A stretch of DNA of 64,000 nucleotides from Pelodera strongyloides (taxonomy: Eukaryota; Nematoda; Chromadorea; Rhabditida; Rhabditidae), in assembly GCA_036852015.1 (NCBI GenBank), contig JAANDG010000381.1:62001-126000 (forward strand), in the 5' to 3' direction. The translations under genes were made by a program, and so were the position numbers. The notes under the pieces are model-generated. The model saw only the letters and a program-made list of their open reading frames with translations. It made no database searches and was not told the origin of the DNA. Below are positions 58,021-64,000 of the stretch, in pieces; the stretch's first letter is position 1; every line of letters starts with the position of its first letter.

Positions 58021-58186
58021 TTAAAGCGAAATACCGCATCGAGTACACCAGTATTTGAAACGCATCGAGTACACCAGCATTCTTATGCAGCTCATGCAAA
58101 TGAACATACATTAGAATAAAATTCGAGCTGAATTCGAGCAAATTAGCATAAGTACGTTTCAAAAACCGGCCGGTATTTCGCTTTAA
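58021..58186. mobile_element. TTAA fold-back element, family A
   Basis: TTAAAGCGAAATACCGCATCG then an internally duplicated GAGTACACCAG segment, ending CCGGTATTTCGCTTTAA. Confidence 0.88.
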
Positions 58187-58396
58187 TTTGCGTGCTTTAG
58201 ACTCTCCGTTAGAGAAAATCACATAATTATGTATTTTAACCATAATAGTAAGGAAAGAGCGAAGTTTGAAACAACGAAAATATGCGAAACGAGGAATATT
58301 GAGTCAAAAGAAAGAGTAACGCCTTTTGAATTTTACTGAAGAATAGGCAGCTAATGGTTTAGAATCTCTCTGAAATACACAACAGAAAGAACCTAA

Positions 58397-58529
58397 GAAT
58401 TTGATTCTTATATGAAATCTTTAGATCAGTTAGAATTAGGTGAACCTCGTTTATTAGAGGTAGATAAGCGTTGTGAAGTACCTTGTGATGCAAATATTCG
58501 TTTTTTGTATTACTTCTGCTGATGTTATT
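58397..58529 (+). pseudogene. cox2: Nuclear copy of mitochondrial cox2 (NUMT)
   Basis: The plus strand reads EFDSYMKSLDQLELGEPR, then LLEVDKRCEVPCDANIRF and, after one extra T at about 58502, CITSADVI. This is the conserved segment of cytochrome c oxidase subunit II just ahead of its copper-binding region. Only about 44 codons are present, without start or stop, with a one-base insertion, in nuclear repeat-rich DNA. It is therefore a transferred mitochondrial fragment, not a gene. Confidence 0.9.
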
Positions 58530-58675
58530 AGGTATATTTGTTTGGGGAAACGATAATTATTTTCATAAGTACTGAATTTGCTTTGAGTTAGGCCTTACAC
58601 AAACAGCTACCCAAAAATTGAATGGTTACTTTTCCCAAAATAATTGAACACAAAAGGTAAGTTTTTCGGAATTCT

Positions 58676-58857
58676 TGAAGTGAAATACTGACCGGTTTTT
58701 GAACCGCATCGAGTACACCAGCAATCTTATGCAGCTTATGTAAATTTCCTCGAATTTAGCTCGATTTTTTATTATAATTTATGATCATTTGCATAAGCTG
58801 CATAAGAATACTGGTTTACTTGATGGGTTTCAAAAACCGACCGGTACGTCGCTTTAA
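58676..58857. mobile_element. Fold-back element, family A
   Basis: TGAAGTGAAATACTGACCGG to CCGACCGGTACGTCGCTTTAA. The left TTAA is degraded. Confidence 0.85.
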
Positions 58858-59122
58858 AAAAATAGAGACGAGTTATCGAGTAATGGAGCCTATGCCTATG
58901 CCTATGTAACCTGTACACTATAGTGCATGCCCATTATTACAATGCAAAATCCCTTTGAACTTTTTTTATTCAACGAACAAAACTTGCCAAATAAATACCG
59001 ACGCCTATCTTACACTGGAAGTCAATACACAAAACATAACTTATGAAATATAGTTTAAGAAAAAGGAGATGGTTTTTAGAATATGAACGTAATCGACTAA
59101 TAGGTCAAGGTGTAAAACTGGA

Positions 59123-59283
<161 letters not shown>

Positions 59284-59325
59284 AAAAATGACGTACCAGT
59301 ATTCTTGTACATAGATTCTCATATT

Positions 59326-59510
59326 TTAAAGCGAAATACCATCCCGTTTTTGAAACGCACCGAGTACATCAGCATTCTTATGCAGCATATGCAAATGAAC
59401 ATAAATTTGCATAAAAAACCGAGCTAAATTAGAGCAAATTGGTATAAATACGTTTAAAAAAGTCAGTTGTCCACGAAGCGTTTCAAAAACCGGCTGGTAT
59501 TTCGCTTTAA
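59326..59510. mobile_element. TTAA fold-back element, family A
   Basis: TTAAAGCGAAATACCATCCCG to CCGGCTGGTATTTCGCTTTAA. Confidence 0.88.
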
Positions 59511-60352
59511 TATGGATATTATTATGTGAGTATAATTATAACAGATAATAATATAACTATAAGTTCTGTTTGTGCTCTCATCGGAGCTTAGAAAAAACAT
59601 GTACAAATTGCCTAACATCACGTAATAACCTTGATACCCAATCAATTGCTATATTGCAGACGGTCAGTTGATAGTTGATACTGTGGAAAAAAAGAATAGC
59701 CAAAACAAGTAAAACCCGTTTTCTCTATTTGCGACGATCGACCAAAAATAGAACGATTCTTAGGAAATGCATATAACACGCTCACGCGTATTCAATGCAT
59801 TTAATCGAGGTAAATACGCTTTGTATATCGGATACTGTAGCATAAACAGCCTTAATCTGATAGAATTTCATACCGCGACACAAAAAGTAAACGAGTATGA
59901 AGTTTATTTAAAGCATTATGATAAGTGTTAGTGGTTTTTAACTACTGAAACGTGGTGCTGGAGAATAGGTGCATTTTTATGAATTGATGGCAAATTTTCG
60001 GCACAAAACGGTACAATTTACAAACTATATATGTATGGACAGGATACGTTTCACAAACCACGAGCAAAACATTTTGCTAAGAGCATTTAGGTAGGTCGCG
60101 GAGAAAATTAGCATAGCTTGGGGCTGGAGGTTTGGTCGGCGCAACGTTTTGGCATTGATCAGATCTAGAAAACTGCAATGTGCGCGCTGAGACTGAGCAG
60201 TTTTTCCTTTTTGTTTATCGAATCGAAGCTTTGCAAATGACTAAAAGAGGCCGCATGCAAGTGACGTGATGTGCGCGCAATCTTTAAAGATTTGAAGGGA
60301 ATTTATCTCTTTAAAACTCATTCCTTTACGTTTAGCTCTTTAGTCTCTTTGT

Positions 60353-60495
60353 TGAAGCGAAATACCGGCCGGTTTTTGAAATGCACCGAGTACCCCAGCA
60401 TTCTTATGCAGTGTAATTGACGCAAATTAGCATAAATATGCAAGAGGTCAGTTGTCAATGATGCGTTTCAAAAACCGGCCGGTATTTCACTTTAA
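60353..60495. mobile_element. Fold-back element, family A, short form
   Basis: TGAAGCGAAATACCGGCCGG to CCGGCCGGTATTTCACTTTAA. The interior is about 30 bases shorter than in other copies. Confidence 0.88.
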
Positions 60496-60854
60496 GATTT
60501 CAACATCAACAGCGAAATGGATGTATTTCAAGCTTCTATGTTTAGATCTACATATGAAATATTTTACTGTGCGGAATGATGGTTGTTTATTTGTATCATC
60601 TAGCTTGTGTTTTCATGTTTTCTCGCTCGGACACCTCTATGCACTAATAAACAATGTTTTGTAAAAAGAAATTGCGGGTCATGAGCGACAAAAACACCCT
60701 AAATTATAAATACGAATCAACTGATAAGGCGATCAACAAAATATTTACTAGCAAACCTGCTAGTAGTCGTCGAATATTCACGATATGTACACGCCGCAAG
60801 CGAAACCCTATTTTCAGAGAAAGTTATGAATTGTTCTGAAAAGTGATATTAATT

Positions 60855-61860
60855 CGATACTAAGCTAATGGTAAGAAGCCAGGAGCTCGCCGCGAGGAAC
60901 TCGTTTTGTGGTCTCGGTGTGCAGCGTGCGCGGCGCGATAAAACGTTTGCAAAAGTGACGCGAGAAATCAAATGGTTCAAGGTCAGGGAGATAGATTTCT
61001 TCCTTATTGCTTGTCTGTTGCGTGATCTGGTCAAAAAAAAAGATAAGACGTCTAGTAACATCATGGAACGTCAGTGGACTTTCTTGACATCCCTCGATAT
61101 GCCGAAACACCAATGACCATCACGGTAGTTTCCTGACACCTGACAGTAAGCCCCCCACAGGACATGAAAAGAAAGGGGAAAATACAAACCCAGGTGACAT
61201 CCCAATACACCCCACGACATTCCGAACCCTCAGTGGACACCCTGAGACATCACTTTGCAATGCTAACTTTCACATAAACATCCATGCAATGACTATGACT
61301 ATGGGAACACAAACCAAAGAATAAATAATTTAAGCGGGTTGTCAAATACAGTTAAAATTATTTAACATTGAAAGAGATGTAATCAGGTTTGCATATGATA
61401 AGTGCAATATTATAAGAATACCATACCTATTTTGACATACAAAATGGTGACATGTGGTCAACAATAAAATTAATGGGAACTAAATCAAATGTTTTGATTG
61501 AGTAAAACGTAAATGGTAAACACTCGTAGTGTTGAATGTCTTTGCCCAAATATATTTCCAGTTTTCTAAAGCGCCGTTTCGCTCTCTTTCTAGCAGTGCA
61601 GAACTGATGTAATGGCATTGTTATCTAAAAAGAAGTGTTTCAAAAACAACAATAAATTTGTGCGCTCGATAACACGTTTCCATTTTTACTTGAGAGAACA
61701 ATAACAAAGTTAAAGGGACAGGCCCATCAAAATAAACGTATATTTACGATTTCATGTTATTTTTTATTAGCAGCGTTTATTACAATATATACACACTAAT
61801 TTTTATCCACATTCACCCCGGGGAACTTTTTTACGACGAGCCCAACTCATAAGGGTACCG
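60855..61860. other. Region without a supported gene
   Basis: Contains an 82-codon ORF at 60868-61116 of normal composition, but without splice context or recognisable motifs. There is a stretch of degenerate repeats (GACATCCC, CCAATACACC, GTGGACACCCTGAGACATC) at 61070-61250. A lone family C terminus (TTAAAGGGACAGGCCCAT) lies at about 61709. Confidence 0.3.
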
Positions 61861-62343
61861 TATTTGCAACAATTTAGTCCTAATAATTCTTTTACTTCTC
61901 GTATGTTTTAACACAGTTACAAAATTACGCATGAGAGAGTACTGGTCCTGTGGGTGTTTGCTTTAAAATTCAATGTTTTCGTTTTGAGTCTTGGAATGGT
62001 TCGTAAGATTGGTATCTTAAAGCAATATTACAGGTGGTTCTTGAAACTAGCTGGCATAGAATTTGGATATAATACACCAGCGTATAGAGGTGTTGCACAC
62101 GCAATCAATGCGGCTCGTAAGCGGCGCACAGTGAGAAATTTGTGCAAAGGTGTTGCCGAACTCACGCCATATTTTCTCATAGAGGAGATCATGATTCACC
62201 CATTTGCAAGTTTTATTCTGAATTTGCAATTTTTAATTTTTAATTTCAGTCACTATCTACACCCTTGGCTATAAAATTTTCTGCGGCAAACATTTCAATC
62301 TCGGCCACGTGGGCCGTTTCCTTGAGGGAAATAGTTTAAAATG

Positions 62344-62514
62344 ATCTTCTCCCTCGGTTCTCTCTACCTCTTTCTTTTCTACCTTTCTCTCTCTCCCTCT
62401 CTCCCTCTCTCTCTCTTTTTCTCTCCTCTCTCTCTCTCTCTCTCTATCTGCCTCTTCTCTCTCTCCTTCTCTCCGTCCTCTCTTCTCTCCTCTCTTCTCC
62501 CCTTCTCTTCCCCA
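62344..62514. repeat. CT-rich microsatellite
   Basis: An imperfect (CT)n tract. Confidence 0.93.
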
Positions 62515-62650
62515 GGTGCTCTCAGGCACAAATAAGATCCCATAACGCTGAAAACACACCTCGTGACATATGATAGATAGGAAAATATTTCCCATTGTTG
62601 GTCAAAGATTGAATATGAAACAAATCTTAATCTTTGCTATGATATACATA

Positions 62651-62862
62651 GGTCTGTGGCGCAGTGGTAAGTGCCCATGCACATGCAAAGACCACGGGTT
62701 CGAGTCCCGTCCCCGACACACCTCAACAAATCTGATCAAGTTGGTAGCTTGATAATTCTGGCGAAGTGAAAAGGCTTCCGGAGCAGATCGGGAAGCTGTT
62801 GACCACTATGTCTTGGCTCTGCAAGACCCTCTGCTTTGTTTCAGGATTCGGGTGATATTATA
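62651..62862 (+). mobile_element. tRNA-derived SINE, same family as 26827-27076
   Basis: The head GTCTGTGGCGCAGTGGTAAG has a paired D arm (GCGC/GTGC) and the T arm ACGGGTTCGAGTCCCGT pairs fully. The acceptor stem is mismatched (GTCTGTG against CCCCGAC) and the anticodon arm is poor, so it is not a working tRNA. The body shares GTTGGTAGCTTG, GGAGCAGATCGGGAAG and GATTCGGGTGATAT with the other copy. No clear target duplication was found. Confidence 0.72.
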
Positions 62863-63040
62863 ACTATTTGCATTTTATTTTTTCTATGTTATTTGTAATG
62901 TTAACTAATATAATTTAGTTTTAATCTTTACACTTAGGATAGTACACCTTACAATTAGAATTTATGTTTCGCTTTAAATGATATGGTGCGCAAAACTTCC
63001 CTGAAAATGAAATTCGTGAACTAATTTTACGATTCAAAAA

Positions 63041-63110
63041 ATGGCACTCGAAAGATCATCTCGTTCCCAACAATTTGGTGTTCGCCGCCGTGTTAACATT
63101 CGTTTTTTGT
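63041..63110 (+). other. Possible first exon at the window end
   Basis: ATG at 63041 opens 23 codons rich in Arg and Ser (MALERSSRSQQFGVRRRVNI) and meets a good donor TTTTTT/GTAAGTG. A following exon could not be tied to it before the window ends. No other gene is supported in 62870-64000. Confidence 0.2.
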
Positions 63111-64000
63111 AAGTGAAGCTCATCAAAGAGAAATCGGGTTTCGCCGCCTTTCGTCGAGTGTTTCGGTTCGTTTTCCGGAAAATGTAAAATGCAACACCGC
63201 AAAGAGGAGGTGGTGATATTTGTCTACTGTAATCTGTTGAAACTTTAGTGCTGTTAGTTTGTAGTGAAATGGTAAGCTTGTCTTTCAATTATAAAATATC
63301 TAGCACAAGGACAAGCGCTTACCAGTTTCCTTTGGCAAACACAATAACGTGGGCTAGGCACCGGAAAACTGCTGCCCTATGAGAATACAAGTATAGCAAA
63401 GCACGAGGTATACTGTATGGTAGTAGGATGTATCAACGAGCGACAGTATGTGAACCTGCCGTCTGTAAGCAAATCATCTGATTGTATGGAAATCCTGATT
63501 ACCTGAGAAAATCCGACTAGGTAGTACCGTAAGGAAAATGATGCCACTTGAGAATTGCATGATAGTATCCCTTTGCCTTCGTCCTTACATTACCACTACT
63601 GCTTATCCAAACTGTTTTCGAAAAGCCGGATAAATTCGTTTTTTTTTTAGAATTAGCACTCAATAACGTTCCAAGTTTTCAGATCGAATTGTAAATTAAG
63701 TTTTTTCTTTACTTTCTTCTGAACGGGTTTCCCACACTAAAGAGTCACTAGAAAGCCGACTAAGTGGTCACTTTTGCTGTGAAAATGTCAATATTTGTAT
63801 TAGACCGAGAAAAAGAGCGCGTGCTTTTTGATCTCGTGCTTTCCGGCATATCTAAGCTCTAAATAAATAAATATAATTGAAAGTGCAATAGTATCTGGTT
63901 TTTCAAACCACGGAAAATGCACTGTTATGTGACTACTGTAGCTCTGTCGGGGTCGGGGGACAGAGCTACAGTCGGCTGGACTGCTATGGAACGCGGTTTT

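Noticed and set aside
61954..62274. 106-codon ORF
   Set aside because: No motifs, starts in AT-rich repeat DNA and ends in a poly-T-derived hydrophobic tail; possible repeat fragment only.
62651..62722. tRNA gene
   Set aside because: T and D arms fold, but the acceptor stem has mismatches, the anticodon arm is poor, and the sequence continues into a SINE body shared with 26827-27076.

Overview
The window reads as nuclear DNA of a nematode, most likely a rhabditid. Genes are split by introns of about 100 to 4,600 bases with GT donors and the nematode-type TTTTCAG acceptor. The best-matching protein families are animal ones, and the intergenic DNA is AT-rich and crowded with small repeats. No long uninterrupted ORF is a gene: every gene below was rebuilt exon by exon, with splice phases checked by hand, so exon edges are inferences while most exons are visible directly.

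Layout. 619-1837 and 3235-5353 (minus): two tandem paralogues of a small four-helix membrane protein with the same exon plan. 7466-10151 (plus): a secreted or membrane-anchored protein with an Ig-like domain followed by VTQYPGQ heptads. 10602-13475 (minus): an ALY/REF mRNA-export adaptor. It is divergent from 13928-15692 (plus), a probable GINS subunit Psf3, across about 450 bases rich in palindromic GC motifs. 17795-22853 (plus): a beta-1,4-galactosyltransferase-family enzyme (BRE-4/B4GALT type). 23-30 kb: no resident gene, but a solo LTR, a decayed tyrosine-recombinase element and a SINE with a perfect 15-base target duplication. 30260-39289 (plus): an aldo-keto reductase of nine exons, with a 4.6-kb intron full of satellites and fold-back elements. 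39897-42036 (plus): a small secreted glycine-rich protein. 46102-50764 (plus): an MFSD8/CLN7-like major facilitator transporter in twelve exons. 53684-57355 (minus): a core-2/I-branching (GT14) glycosyltransferase-like gene with some unresolved junctions. 57.4-64 kb: repeats, a SINE and a nuclear copy of mitochondrial cox2.

The genes do not form a pathway or operon. Two of them (B4GALT-like and GT14-like) are Golgi glycan-extending enzymes, and two (ALY, Psf3) are nuclear housekeeping genes that may share a bidirectional promoter. The most striking non-genic feature is the repeat load: at least seven families of small fold-back elements. Most are flanked by TTAA, many sit inside introns, and some are near-perfect hairpins of about 80 base pairs.
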